From JAJDXW01 sp965243335 (GTDB lineage: Bacteria; Pseudomonadota; Gammaproteobacteria; HK1), in contig OZ251545.1 in NCBI GenBank assembly GCA_965243335.1, positions 1,798,001 through 1,862,000 on the forward strand: a stretch of DNA of 64,000 nucleotides, given 5' to 3'. Position 1 is the stretch's first letter. Every line of letters starts with the position of its first letter. Below the pieces are notes generated by a model. It saw nothing but the letters and a program-made list of their open reading frames with translations, had not been told where the DNA came from and did no database searches. Made by a program: the position numbers and the translations under genes. Below are positions 44,006-52,772 of the stretch, piece by piece.

Positions 44006-45448
44006 GTGGGGAGCTACTTCGAGGAAGCGCGGCTCGACCGGCTTCTCGACGAGTACCCGGTGGGCCGGGCCTTTCTGGCCGGCCCCGCCCGCATGAGCCG
44101 CGACGAGCTCCGCGCGCTCCAGGACCGCCGCTTCCGCCAAGTGGTGGCGCGGGGCTGGGAGGTCCCCTTCCACGCGCGGCGCTGGCGGGCGGCGGGGCTC
44201 GAGCCGGGCGACGTGCGCGGCCTCGACGACGTCGGGAAGCTCCCCCCGTTCTCGAAGCAGGACCTCATGGAGAGCGTCCGCGAGCATCCCCCCTTCGGCG
44301 ACTTCCACGGTACGGACCGCGACCCGGATCACCGCGCGGAAGGCTCCGGCGGCCCGGGCGGGCCGGGGGCCGAAGGGGGCAAAGGGGGCGGTCGCCACGC
44401 GGCGGTGTTCCATACGACGAGCGGCACGACCGGCGACCCCCAGCCGATCTTCTACGGGGCGTGGGATCGGGAGGTCCAGAACGCCCTGCTCGCGCGCGCC
44501 TACCGCCTGCACGGGCTCCGCGACGACGACGTGGTGCACTCGGTGTACGGGTTCGGGATGGTGAACGGCGGGCACTACGTCCGCGAGGCGATCCTGCACT
44601 TCACGGGGGCGCGGCTGCTGACCGCCGGCACCGGCCGCGACACCCCGTCGGTCGAGCAGGCCGCGCTGATGCGGCGCTTCGGGGTCACCGCCCTCGTCGG
44701 GTTCGCGGACTACCTCCTTCGTCTCTCGGAGGCGTCCCGCGAGCAGGGCATCGAGCCGTCGGTGCGCCTCATCTCCGGGCATCTCGGCGCGGAGAGCCGC
44801 CAGGCGCTGTCGGAGGCGTGGGGCGGGGCGGAGGCGTTCGACTGGTACGGGGTCGCGGACACCGGGTGCATCGCCGCGGAGGGCCCCGCCCGGGACGGCC
44901 TCCACGTCTTCGAGGACGCCCACTTCGTCGAGCTCCTCGACCCCGATTCGGATTCGGGCCGGCCCGCTCCCGACGGGGAGCCGGGCGCGCTCTGCGCCAC
45001 CGTCCTGTTCAAGGACACCGTCTACCCGGTCATCCGCTTCGACACCCGGGATCTCACCCGGATGCTGCCCCCCGACCCCGGCTCCGGGATCGGCTTCCGG
45101 CGCATCACCGGGTTCGAGGGCCGGGCCGACGCGATGGTGAAGCTGCGCGGGGTCAACGTCTATCCCCACGCGGTCGGCGCCCACCTCGCGGACCTGCCGG
45201 CCCTGAACGGGGAGTTCGTCTGCCGGCTCGCCCGCCGCGAGGGCCGCGCGTCGCTCACCGTGGCGGCGGAGGTGCGGCCCGGCGTCGAGCCCGCCCCCGC
45301 GCTCGCGCGGGAGGTCGCCCGGCATCTTCGCGCCCGCCTCGGGGTGTCGGTCGAGGTCGAGCTGGTCGGAGCGGGGGAGACCGCCCCCCTCACCGGCATC
45401 GAGAGCCGGCAGAAGCCGGTGCGGCTCATCGACGAAGGCGGCGCCTGA
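44006..45448 (+). CDS. Phenylacetate-CoA ligase-like adenylate-forming enzyme
   Basis: A 480-residue acyl-adenylating ligase close to PaaK. The ATP-binding loop is HTTSGTTGDPQPIF, a second motif is DWYGVADTGCIAAEG, and the hinge region reads VIRFDTRDLTRML, followed by GRADAMVKLRGVNVYPHAV, typical of PaaK-type ligases. It would convert an aryl or related acid to its CoA thioester. GTG 44006 is the best start: the fold begins at SYFEEARLDRLL. It is in operon position after the MmgE/PrpD gene. Confidence 0.87.
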   Translation: MGSYFEEARLDRLLDEYPVGRAFLAGPARMSRDELRALQDRRFRQVVARGWEVPFHARRWRAAGLEPGDVRGLDDVGKLPPFSKQDLMESVREHPPFGDFHGTDRDPDHRAEGSGGPGGPGAEGGKGGGRHAAVFHTTSGTTGDPQPIFYGAWDREVQNALLARAYRLHGLRDDDVVHSVYGFGMVNGGHYVREAILHFTGARLLTAGTGRDTPSVEQAALMRRFGVTALVGFADYLLRLSEASREQGIEPSVRLISGHLGAESRQALSEAWGGAEAFDWYGVADTGCIAAEGPARDGLHVFEDAHFVELLDPDSDSGRPAPDGEPGALCATVLFKDTVYPVIRFDTRDLTRMLPPDPGSGIGFRRITGFEGRADAMVKLRGVNVYPHAVGAHLADLPALNGEFVCRLARREGRASLTVAAEVRPGVEPAPALAREVARHLRARLGVSVEVELVGAGETAPLTGIESRQKPVRLIDEGGA

Positions 45449-45487
45449 CGCACGGGGCGCTCCGTGCGGGCGGGCGCGCGGCGGTGA

Positions 45488-45517
45488 GAATGCCGGCGGG
45501 ACGCCGGCGTACCCAGG
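45488..45517. repeat. Single arm of the dispersed repeat, variant
   Basis: Read on the minus strand this is cctgggtacgccggcgtcccg followed by ccggcattc. It differs from the left arm of the dispersed element by a few bases. No second arm or tail is nearby, so it is a solo fragment in the gap after the ligase gene. Confidence 0.55.
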
Positions 45518-45546
45518 GGGCGCGCGCCCCTGCGGGCGCAGGACGG

Positions 45547-45951
45547 TCAGTGGAGGCCGCTGTCGCGGAGGATCTGCATGACCTCCGTGCGCGCGCCGCC
45601 GGGGCCGACGAAGAAGCAGATCCGGCGAAGGCCGAAGTCGCTCTCGATCTCCGTCGGCTCCATGAGGATCCGGCAGCCCGAGGCGCGCAGCCGCTCCACC
45701 TGCGCGTCGAGGTCGTCGACCTCGTAGACGGTGTGCAGCAGGCCGGGCGGGACCGGCTCCTCGAGGAGATGCTCGTAGGGCGCCCGCTCGAACAGGAGGA
45801 TGCGGGCGTCCCCGAGCCGGAGGAGCCGGTAGTCGCATCCGAGCACGGTGCTCCGGTAGCGGAGCTCCGCCCCCAGGGTCTCGACGTAGAACCGGGTGGC
45901 CGTCTCGAGGTCCTCGACCTTGATCGCGTGGTTCCAGAGACCCTTGATCAT
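45547..45951 (-). CDS. VOC family (glyoxalase-like) protein
   Basis: A 134-residue vicinal-oxygen-chelate protein with WNHAIKVEDLETATRFYVETLG at the start, LLHTVYEVDDLDAQVERLRASG in the second half and a final AR/EVMQIL strand. ATG 45951 was chosen since family similarity begins at MIKGLWNHA. It is antiparallel to the surrounding catabolic genes. The substrate is unknown. Confidence 0.84.
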   Translation of the reverse strand: MIKGLWNHAIKVEDLETATRFYVETLGAELRYRSTVLGCDYRLLRLGDARILLFERAPYEHLLEEPVPPGLLHTVYEVDDLDAQVERLRASGCRILMEPTEIESDFGLRRICFFVGPGGARTEVMQILRDSGLH

Positions 45952-46042
45952 CGCCGCGTCCCTCCGTTCGGAGGATGGAGAAGGGATCACCATAACCGCT
46001 TCCGGTACGATCCCGCTCCGGCCGACCTTCGGGAGCTCGTAC

Positions 46043-47071
46043 ATGACCGCACGCGCGGTTCACCATCCCTTCGCCGCCATCGGCAACGCGGGCGACGTGT
46101 TCGAAGTCGCGGACGGGGTCCACTGGGTGCGGATGCCGCTCCCGTTCGCCCTCAACCACATCAACCTGTGGCTGCTCCGGGACGGCGAGGGGTGGACGGT
46201 GGTCGATACCGGGATCGCCCGCCCGGAGGTGCAGGCCCACTGGCGCCGGGTCCTCGACCGGGCCACCGGCGGGAGGCCGGTCCGCCGCACCATCGTGACC
46301 CACTTCCATCCCGACCACCTCGGCAACGCCGGCTGGTTCGCGGATACCTACGGGACCGAGCTCTGGATCACCCACGAGGAGTGGCTGATGGGGCGGCTCC
46401 TCGCCATCGACGCGACCGAGGCCACCGAGGAGGCGACGGTCGACTTCTACCGGCGGTGCGACGTCGAGCCCGAGAACGTCTTCGAGCTCAAGAACCGCGG
46501 CGCGGAGTACAACAAGATGGTGACCTCCATCCCGCGCCGCTTCCGGCGGATGCAGGACGGCGACCGGATCGGGATCGACGGGTTCGAGTGGGAGGTCGTC
46601 ACCGGGTTCGGACATGCCCCGGAGCATGCGTGCCTCTACTGCGAGGAGCGCCGGCTGCTGCTCTCGGGCGACCAGATCCTCCCCCGGATCACGCCCTTCG
46701 TCGGGGTGCCCCCGATGGAGCCGGAGGGGAACCCCCTCGCCAGGTTCCTGGACTCGCTCGCCAAGTTCCGGCGCCTGCGCGCGGACACCCTCGTGCTGCC
46801 CGCCCACGAGCTGCCGTTCACCGGGGTGCTCGACCGGATCGAAGTCATGCGCGAACATCACGAGGAGCGGCTCGAGGTCCTGCACCGCGCGTGCGAGCGT
46901 CCGATGACCGCCCGCGCCGGGGTCGACGTGCTCTTCCGGCGCGAGCTCGATGCGCAGAACCTGCGCCTCGCGACCAACGAGACCCTGTCGCACCTCAACA
47001 TGCTGATCGCGCGCGGCGAGATGGAACGGACGGTGCGCGGCGACGGGGTGTGGGAGTTCGGGAGCCGCTAG
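46043..47071 (+). CDS. MBL-fold metallo-hydrolase
   Basis: A 342-residue metallo-beta-lactamase-fold hydrolase. Zinc ligands: THFHPDHLGN (motif 2), then GFGHAPEHACLY (motif 3), the SGDQILPRI Asp (motif 4) and LPAHELPF (motif 5). The C-terminal 90 residues (EVMREHHEERLEVL) look like the helix extension of the LACTB2-like/thioesterase-type group. Context between two acyl-CoA-forming enzymes suits a thioesterase or lactonase, but this is inference. It is divergent from the VOC gene with 91 bases between starts. Confidence 0.9.
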   Translation: MTARAVHHPFAAIGNAGDVFEVADGVHWVRMPLPFALNHINLWLLRDGEGWTVVDTGIARPEVQAHWRRVLDRATGGRPVRRTIVTHFHPDHLGNAGWFADTYGTELWITHEEWLMGRLLAIDATEATEEATVDFYRRCDVEPENVFELKNRGAEYNKMVTSIPRRFRRMQDGDRIGIDGFEWEVVTGFGHAPEHACLYCEERRLLLSGDQILPRITPFVGVPPMEPEGNPLARFLDSLAKFRRLRADTLVLPAHELPFTGVLDRIEVMREHHEERLEVLHRACERPMTARAGVDVLFRRELDAQNLRLATNETLSHLNMLIARGEMERTVRGDGVWEFGSR

Positions 47072-47135
47072 GCCCGCCCGCGGGGCGGGCAGGGCGGACG
47101 GGCGGGCGACGAGCAGGAGGGCGAAGGCAACGGCG

Positions 47136-48818
47136 ATGATCCCGCGTGCGGACGACTACGCGACAGCCTACGCCAGGTTCCGGTGGAACGTGCCGGAACG
47201 CTACAACATGGCGCACGACGCCTGCGACCGCCACGCCGCCGACCCGGGGCGGGTCGCGCTCGTCGTCGAGGGCGGGGCGGGCGGCCCGCGGGAGTGGACC
47301 TTCCACCGGATCCGGCAGCTCGCCAACCGCTGCGCGAACCTCTTCGGGTCCTGCGGGGTCCGGCCCGGCGACCGGGTGGCGATCCTGCTCGGGCAGGCGG
47401 TGGAGACCGCGATCGCGAACCTCGCCTGCTTCAAGTGCGGGGCGGTGTCGATGCCCCTCTTCACGAAGTTCGGCCTCGAGGACCTCGAGTTCCGGCTCGC
47501 CGACGGCGCGGCGCGGGTGCTCGTCGCCGACTCCGGGAGCTTCTCCCGCCTCGCCCCCGCCCGCGACCGTCTTCCCGACCTCGAGACGGTGTTCACGGTG
47601 GATGGCGAGACGGACGGGACGCGCGACTTCTGGAAGGAGCTCGAGCGCGGCTCGGCCCGCTACGAGAACCGCGCCACCCGGGCCGACGACCCCGCGGCGC
47701 TGCTCTACACCTCCGGGACCACCGGCTCCCCGAAGGGCGTGCTGCACGCGCAGCGGGTCCTCCTCGGGCACATTCCGGGCATGGACTTCGCGAACAACTA
47801 CCTCGGGCAGCCGGGCGACCGCCTCTGGTCGCCGGCGGACTGGGCCTGGATCGGGGGGCTCTTCGACATCCTCATGCCCGCCTGGTACTACGGCCTGCCG
47901 GTGGTCGCAGCCCCGCGGCCCGACTTCGACCCGGAGGCGGCCCTCGACCTCCTCGCCCGCCACCGGGTGCGGAACACCCTCCTGCTTCCCACCATGCTCA
48001 AGCTCATGGCCCAGGTCCCGGCCGGGGAGCGCGGCCTCGATCTCCGCTCGGTCTTCACCGGGGGCGAGCCGGTCGGGGACGACGTCATGGCGTGGGCCGG
48101 GGAGACCCTCGGGGCGGCGGTCAACGAGATCTACGGCCAGACCGAGTGCAACCTCGTGGCCGGGGGGTGCTCGGCGCTCCTCGAACGGCGGCCGGGGGCG
48201 ATCGGGGTGCCGATCCCGGGGCACGTGGTCGACGTGGTGGACGACGACGGGCGCCTCGTCGATCCGGGGGGGACCGGGCACATCGCCGTCCGGCAGCCCG
48301 ACCCGGTGGCGATGCTCTCGTACTGGCGGCGGCCCGAGGCGACTGCGGAGAAGGTCGTGAACGGCTGGCTCCTCACCGGCGACGTCGGCCACAAGGACGA
48401 GGACGGCTACCTGTGGTTCACGGGAAGGGCGGACGACGTCATCACCCGCGACGGGGAGCAGTTCGGGCCCGGGGCGATCGAGGAGTGCCTGACCGCGCAT
48501 CCGGACGTGGCCCTGGCGGCCGCGGTCGGGGTCCCGGACCCCGACCGCGGCGAGTCGGTCAAGGCGTTCGTGGTGGTGCGCGAGGGGGCCGCGTCCGGGA
48601 GCGGGCTCGCGGGCGTGCTCCTTGCGCTCGGGCGCCGGGACCTTCCCGCCCACGCGGCCCCCGGGGCGATCGAGTTCGTGGCGGACCTGCCGCGCACGAC
48701 GACGGGAAAGATCATGCGCCGGGAGCTCCGGCGCCGGGAGGTGGACCGGCAGCGCGCCGAAGCCCGCGAGCGCCGGGCGGCCCAGTCCGGCGCCGGAGGC
48801 GGGGGCGCGGGGGAATGA
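47136..48818 (+). CDS. Acyl-CoA synthetase (AMP-forming)
   Basis: A 560-residue AMP-binding ligase like medium-chain acyl-CoA or acetyl-CoA synthetases. A3 loop: LLYTSGTTGSPKGVLHAQR. A5: NEIYGQTECN. A7/A8: WLLTGDVGHKDEDGYLWFTGRADDVI. The catalytic lysine of A10 is in TTGKIMRREL. The usual SSGYRIGP sequence is replaced by RDGEQFGPGAIEECL, a small deviation. ATG 47136 follows gagcaggagggcg. It lies 64 bases after the hydrolase and 64 before the amidase gene, so co-transcription is likely. Confidence 0.92.
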   Translation: MIPRADDYATAYARFRWNVPERYNMAHDACDRHAADPGRVALVVEGGAGGPREWTFHRIRQLANRCANLFGSCGVRPGDRVAILLGQAVETAIANLACFKCGAVSMPLFTKFGLEDLEFRLADGAARVLVADSGSFSRLAPARDRLPDLETVFTVDGETDGTRDFWKELERGSARYENRATRADDPAALLYTSGTTGSPKGVLHAQRVLLGHIPGMDFANNYLGQPGDRLWSPADWAWIGGLFDILMPAWYYGLPVVAAPRPDFDPEAALDLLARHRVRNTLLLPTMLKLMAQVPAGERGLDLRSVFTGGEPVGDDVMAWAGETLGAAVNEIYGQTECNLVAGGCSALLERRPGAIGVPIPGHVVDVVDDDGRLVDPGGTGHIAVRQPDPVAMLSYWRRPEATAEKVVNGWLLTGDVGHKDEDGYLWFTGRADDVITRDGEQFGPGAIEECLTAHPDVALAAAVGVPDPDRGESVKAFVVVREGAASGSGLAGVLLALGRRDLPAHAAPGAIEFVADLPRTTTGKIMRRELRRREVDRQRAEARERRAAQSGAGGGGAGE

Positions 48819-48882
48819 ACCACGGTCCGGAGGGGAGGGTGCGCCCGTGCGGGCGCGGCCTTGCGCCGGGAGAGGGGAGGAG

Positions 48883-50304
48883 ATGAGACCGATCTGGCGG
48901 ATGAGCGCCGTCGAGACGGCGGCGGAGACGCGCTCGGGAAGGCTCTCGTGCGCGGAGGTGGCGGAGGCCCACTGCGAACGGTTCGAGGCCGTCAATCCGG
49001 CCTTGAACGCGGTGACCGTGGACCTGCGGGACCGCGCGCGCGAGGCCGCGCGCGCCCGCGACGAGGCGTTGCGGGCCGGCGCGCCCCCCGGCCCCCTCCA
49101 CGGGGTGCCGGTGACCATCAAGGAGAACGTCGACCAGGCCGGCGAGGCGACCCCGAACGGCGTCGCCGGCCTCGCGGACGTCATCGCGCCCGCCGACTCC
49201 CCGGTGGCGCGCAACCTGGAGCGCGCCGGCGCGGTCGTCATCGGCCGGACCAATACCCCCGAGTACTCGTTCCGCGCGTTCACCGACAACCCCCTCCGGG
49301 GGCTCACCCGCAACCCGTGGAGCCCCGAAGGGGTGACCTGCGGCGGGTCGTCGGGCGGGGCGGCGGCGAGCGTGGCCGCGGGGGTGGGGGCGGTCGCGCA
49401 CGGCAACGACATCGGCGGCTCGCTCCGGATCCCCGCGTACTGCTGCGGCTGCGCCACCATCCGCCCGACCCTCGGCCGGGTCCCTGCCTACAACCCCTCT
49501 CAGGCGGAGGAGCGGGCGCTGCTCATGCAGATGACGTCGGTGCAGGGGCCGATCGCCCGCGAGGTGCGCGACGTGCGCCTCGCGCTCGCGGCGATGGCCG
49601 CGGCCGACCCCCGCGACCCCCTCTGGGTCCCCGCCCCGCTGGAAGGTCCCCCGCTCCGGCGCCCGATCCGGGTCGCGGTCGCCGAGTGCGAGGCCCATCC
49701 GGCGGTGCGGGCCGCGCTCGACGGGGCCGCGAACCGGCTCGCGGACGCCGGCTACGCGGTGGAGGCGGCCGAGCCGCCCGAGGTCGAACGAGCGAAGGAG
49801 GTGTGGTTCCGCATCATCTTCGCGGACTTCCGGGTGACGATGGAGGATTCGGTGCGGCGCCTCGGGAGCCCGGAGATCAACCGGATCGTGGACACGTACT
49901 TCGCGATGGCGGGCGACGGCGCGCCCTCGCTCGACGCCTACGTCCGGGACCTCGCGGAGCGCAACCGCCTCCTCCGGGCCTGGAGCCTGTTCCTGGAGGA
50001 GTACCCCCTCGTGCTCGCCCCGGTGTCGACCGAGCCGCCGTTCCCGGTCAACGACGACCTCGCGGGCCCCGCGCGCGTGCGCGAGCTCTTCGACTCCCTC
50101 CGCTACACCTCCGCCATGAACCTCCTCGGGCTGCCGAGCGCCGGGGTCCCGACCGGGCTGCACGAGGGCGCGCCGATCGGGGTGCAGATCGCGGGCCGCC
50201 GCTACCGGGAGGACGTCTGCCTGGACGCGGCCGAGGCCGTCGAGCGGTCGGTCGGGGTGCTCTCGGAGCGCCTCTGGGCGCGGGAGGAGGGGGCGGCCGC
50301 GTGA
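48883..50304 (+). CDS. Amidase signature family enzyme
   Basis: A 473-residue serine hydrolase. The Ser-cisSer-Lys triad is visible: Lys in PVTIKENVDQ, the cis-Ser in TCGGSSGGAAASV, and the nucleophile in GNDIGGSLRIPA. It hydrolyses an amide, releasing ammonia and a carboxylic acid that the neighbouring ligases could activate. The substrate is unassigned; GatA is unlikely since GatBC are missing. ATG 48883 follows gagaggggaggag. Confidence 0.92.
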   Translation: MRPIWRMSAVETAAETRSGRLSCAEVAEAHCERFEAVNPALNAVTVDLRDRAREAARARDEALRAGAPPGPLHGVPVTIKENVDQAGEATPNGVAGLADVIAPADSPVARNLERAGAVVIGRTNTPEYSFRAFTDNPLRGLTRNPWSPEGVTCGGSSGGAAASVAAGVGAVAHGNDIGGSLRIPAYCCGCATIRPTLGRVPAYNPSQAEERALLMQMTSVQGPIAREVRDVRLALAAMAAADPRDPLWVPAPLEGPPLRRPIRVAVAECEAHPAVRAALDGAANRLADAGYAVEAAEPPEVERAKEVWFRIIFADFRVTMEDSVRRLGSPEINRIVDTYFAMAGDGAPSLDAYVRDLAERNRLLRAWSLFLEEYPLVLAPVSTEPPFPVNDDLAGPARVRELFDSLRYTSAMNLLGLPSAGVPTGLHEGAPIGVQIAGRRYREDVCLDAAEAVERSVGVLSERLWAREEGAAA

Positions 50305-50398
50305 ACCCCGCCGCCTCGCTTCGCCCCGCTGCGGGCCGGGCGGCCCGCGCGCACCCGCTCCGCGGCGTGGAACGGCCTTGGCCGGGCGGGGGCTCCTG

Positions 50399-51343
50399 AT
50401 GGCGCACCGCCTCGGCATCACGATGGGAGACCCGAGCGGCATCGGCCCGGAGGTGACGGCGAAGGCGCTCGCCGCGCTGCCGGCCGGGGAGCGGTCCCGG
50501 ATCGTGGTGATCGGGCGCGGGGCGACCCTGGAGCGGGCGGCCCGCGTCGCCGGCCTCGCGCCCCCGGCGGTCGCGGTGCTCGAGGTCGAGACCCCCGGCG
50601 CGGGCGCGGTCCGCGACGGGACGGAGAGCGCGGGCGGCGGGCACGCCGCCTACGGATACGTGCGGCGCGCGGTGGAGCTCGCGCTCGCGGGCGAGATCGA
50701 GGTCATCGTGACCGCCCCCCTCAACAAGGCCGCCCTCCACCTCGCCGGCCACCGCTTCGACGGGCACACGGAGCTGCTCCAGCACCTGACGAACGCGCCG
50801 TCCTCCGTCATGCTGCTCGCCTCCGAACGCCTCTCCACCATCCACGTGTCCACCCACGTCTCGCTCGCGGGCGCCGTCGAACGGTGCCGGACCGCGCGCG
50901 TGCTCGAGACGATCGAGGCGGCCGACCGCCACTTCCGGCGGCTCGGGACCGGGCGCCCGCGGGTCGCGGTGGCCGGCCTCAACCCGCACCGCGGCGAGGG
51001 GGGGCTCTTCGGGCGGGAGGACGAGGAGGAGATCCGCCCCGCGGTCGAGGAGGCGCGGGCGCGCGGGGTCGACGCGAGCGGCCCCTGGCCCGGCGACTCG
51101 GTGTTCCTGCGCGCGACCCGCGGCGAGTTCGACGTGGTGGTGGCCCAGTACCACGACCAGGGCCACATCCCGACCAAGCTCGTCGCGTTCGAGTCGGCGG
51201 TGAACGTGACCCTTGGCCTGCCCGTCCGGCGCACCTCGGTGGACCACGGGACCGCGTTCGACATCGCGTGGCAGGGCCGGGCCGACCACCGCAACATGCT
51301 GGCCGCGATCGCCTACGCGAACCGGCTCGCGGACGCGGGCTGA
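50399..51343 (+). CDS. pdxA2: PdxA2-type 4-phospho-D-threonate/erythronate dehydrogenase
   Basis: A 314-residue enzyme of the PdxA superfamily, beginning LGITMGDPSGIGPEV. It has TAPLNKAALHLAGHRFDGHTE and the metal-binding YHDQGHIPTKL. The GHIP form is typical of the PdxA2 branch; vitamin B6 PdxA usually reads GLPVLK. The downstream gene is a DUF1537 kinase. In known pathways the kinase phosphorylates D-threonate or D-erythronate and PdxA2 oxidatively decarboxylates the product to dihydroxyacetone phosphate. So a sugar-acid role is more likely than pyridoxal synthesis. Confidence 0.88.
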   Translation: MAHRLGITMGDPSGIGPEVTAKALAALPAGERSRIVVIGRGATLERAARVAGLAPPAVAVLEVETPGAGAVRDGTESAGGGHAAYGYVRRAVELALAGEIEVIVTAPLNKAALHLAGHRFDGHTELLQHLTNAPSSVMLLASERLSTIHVSTHVSLAGAVERCRTARVLETIEAADRHFRRLGTGRPRVAVAGLNPHRGEGGLFGREDEEEIRPAVEEARARGVDASGPWPGDSVFLRATRGEFDVVVAQYHDQGHIPTKLVAFESAVNVTLGLPVRRTSVDHGTAFDIAWQGRADHRNMLAAIAYANRLADAG

Positions 51344-51443
51344 GGCTGGTCCGGCCGCCCGCGATGCGCCGCGGTCCCGCGCTGCCGGAGGCAGGCCGTC
51401 CGGGACGGAGCCGGGGCCGGCGCGCCTCGACGGCAGCGCCGCG

Positions 51444-52772
51444 ATGAGGGTGGAAGTCGCCCTCGTCGCTGACGATCTCACCGGCGCGCTCGACGCCGCC
51501 GCCCCGTTCGCGGCCCGCGGGCTCCGGGTTCGCGTCTACCGGACGGTCGAGGCGCTGGCCGCCGCGCCTGGGGCCGTCGGCGCGGCTCCCCCGACGGGGG
51601 GCGCCGCCTTCCCGACGCCCGGGACGCCGCCTGATCCGATGTCGGCGGACCCATTCCCCGAGCGCCGCCGCGGGCTCGATGCCCATGACGGCGGCAACCG
51701 CGGCGACGGCTGGGTACTGGCCGTCAACACCTCGACCCGCCATCTGGCGCCGGAGGCGGCGCGGGCCGCGGTTGCGTCGGCCGCCCGCCGGCTCCTCGCG
51801 TGGTCGCCCCGGATCGTGTTCAAGAAGATCGACTCCACCCTGCGGGGGCCGGCGGCGGACGAGGCGGCGGCCGCGATGGAGGTCTTCGGGCGGCGCTCGG
51901 CCCTCGTCTGCCCGGCGTTTCCGGCCGCCGGACGGGTCGTCCGGGGCGGCGAGGTCTTCGTCTACGGCGCGCCGCTTCGGGAGACGGAGTACGTGCGGGA
52001 CCTCCGCACGCCCGCGCCCGCCGAGCCCCTGACGGCGATGTTCGACCGGATCGGAGGCAGGGTTCGGGGGTTGCGGTCCGAGGACCCGCTCCCGGACCGT
52101 CCGTTCGCGGGGGTCGTGATCGCGGACGCGGAGACCGAGGCGCGCCTCGCCCGGCTGGCGGCCTTCGTCCGGGCGCACCCGAAGGAGGTCCTCGCGGTAG
52201 GCTCCGACGGCCTCGCGGCCGGTCTCGCGAGCCTCCTCGGACGCGCGGCCCCGCCGGTGCGCCTCACCGGCGGGGAAGGACGCGTCCTCCTGTTCGCGCT
52301 CGGGTCCCGCGCCGGAACGACCGAAGAGCAGCTCGCGCGGCTGCGGGAGGCGAACCCGGGCCTGCCGGTCGTGGACGCGCCGGCCGGGGCGCTCGACCCG
52401 GGGGCGGTGGTCCGGGCCGCCGGTTCGGATCGCGTCGTCGTCGCGAGGGTGCCCGCCTCTCCGCGCGGCGAGCCGGGGGCGGTCGCGCGTTCCTTCGCGT
52501 CCGGGGTGCGGGCCGCGATCGAGGGCCTGGGCGGCCCCGGCCGGCTCGCGGCCCTGGCGGCGACCGGCGGGGACACGGTGGAGGCGATCCTCGACGCGTT
52601 CGACGTCCCCGCGCTCGACGTGCTCGGCGAGCTCCGGCCCGGCGTCCCGGTCAGCCGCGCCGGCTGCCGAGGAGGGGCGCTTACCCTCGTAAGCAAGGCG
52701 GGCGGCTTCGGCGCTCCGGAGCTCTTCGCCGAGATCGCAACCGAGACCGCGGCCAGGCAGGGCGCGACGTGA
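51444..52772 (+). CDS. Four-carbon acid-sugar kinase (DUF1537; DtnK/OtnK-like)
   Basis: A 442-residue kinase. It opens with VALVADDLTGALDAAAPFA (sugar-acid binding Asp pair). KKIDSTLRGPAADEAAAAM follows, then a C-terminal nucleotide-binding domain with LAATGGDTVEAIL and ALTLVSKAGGFGAPEL. Together with the PdxA2 gene this makes a two-step D-threonate/D-erythronate degradation unit. An extra low-complexity insert (about residues 42-75) is unusual. Its last four bases overlap the start of the broken DUF1156 gene. Confidence 0.9.
   Translation: MRVEVALVADDLTGALDAAAPFAARGLRVRVYRTVEALAAAPGAVGAAPPTGGAAFPTPGTPPDPMSADPFPERRRGLDAHDGGNRGDGWVLAVNTSTRHLAPEAARAAVASAARRLLAWSPRIVFKKIDSTLRGPAADEAAAAMEVFGRRSALVCPAFPAAGRVVRGGEVFVYGAPLRETEYVRDLRTPAPAEPLTAMFDRIGGRVRGLRSEDPLPDRPFAGVVIADAETEARLARLAAFVRAHPKEVLAVGSDGLAAGLASLLGRAAPPVRLTGGEGRVLLFALGSRAGTTEEQLARLREANPGLPVVDAPAGALDPGAVVRAAGSDRVVVARVPASPRGEPGAVARSFASGVRAAIEGLGGPGRLAALAATGGDTVEAILDAFDVPALDVLGELRPGVPVSRAGCRGGALTLVSKAGGFGAPELFAEIATETAARQGAT

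Noticed and set aside
43559..46993. 1144-residue minus-strand open frame
   Set aside because: Opposite the ligase and hydrolase genes. Only its stretch from 45547 to 45951 lies in a real gene's frame (the VOC protein); the rest is shadow.
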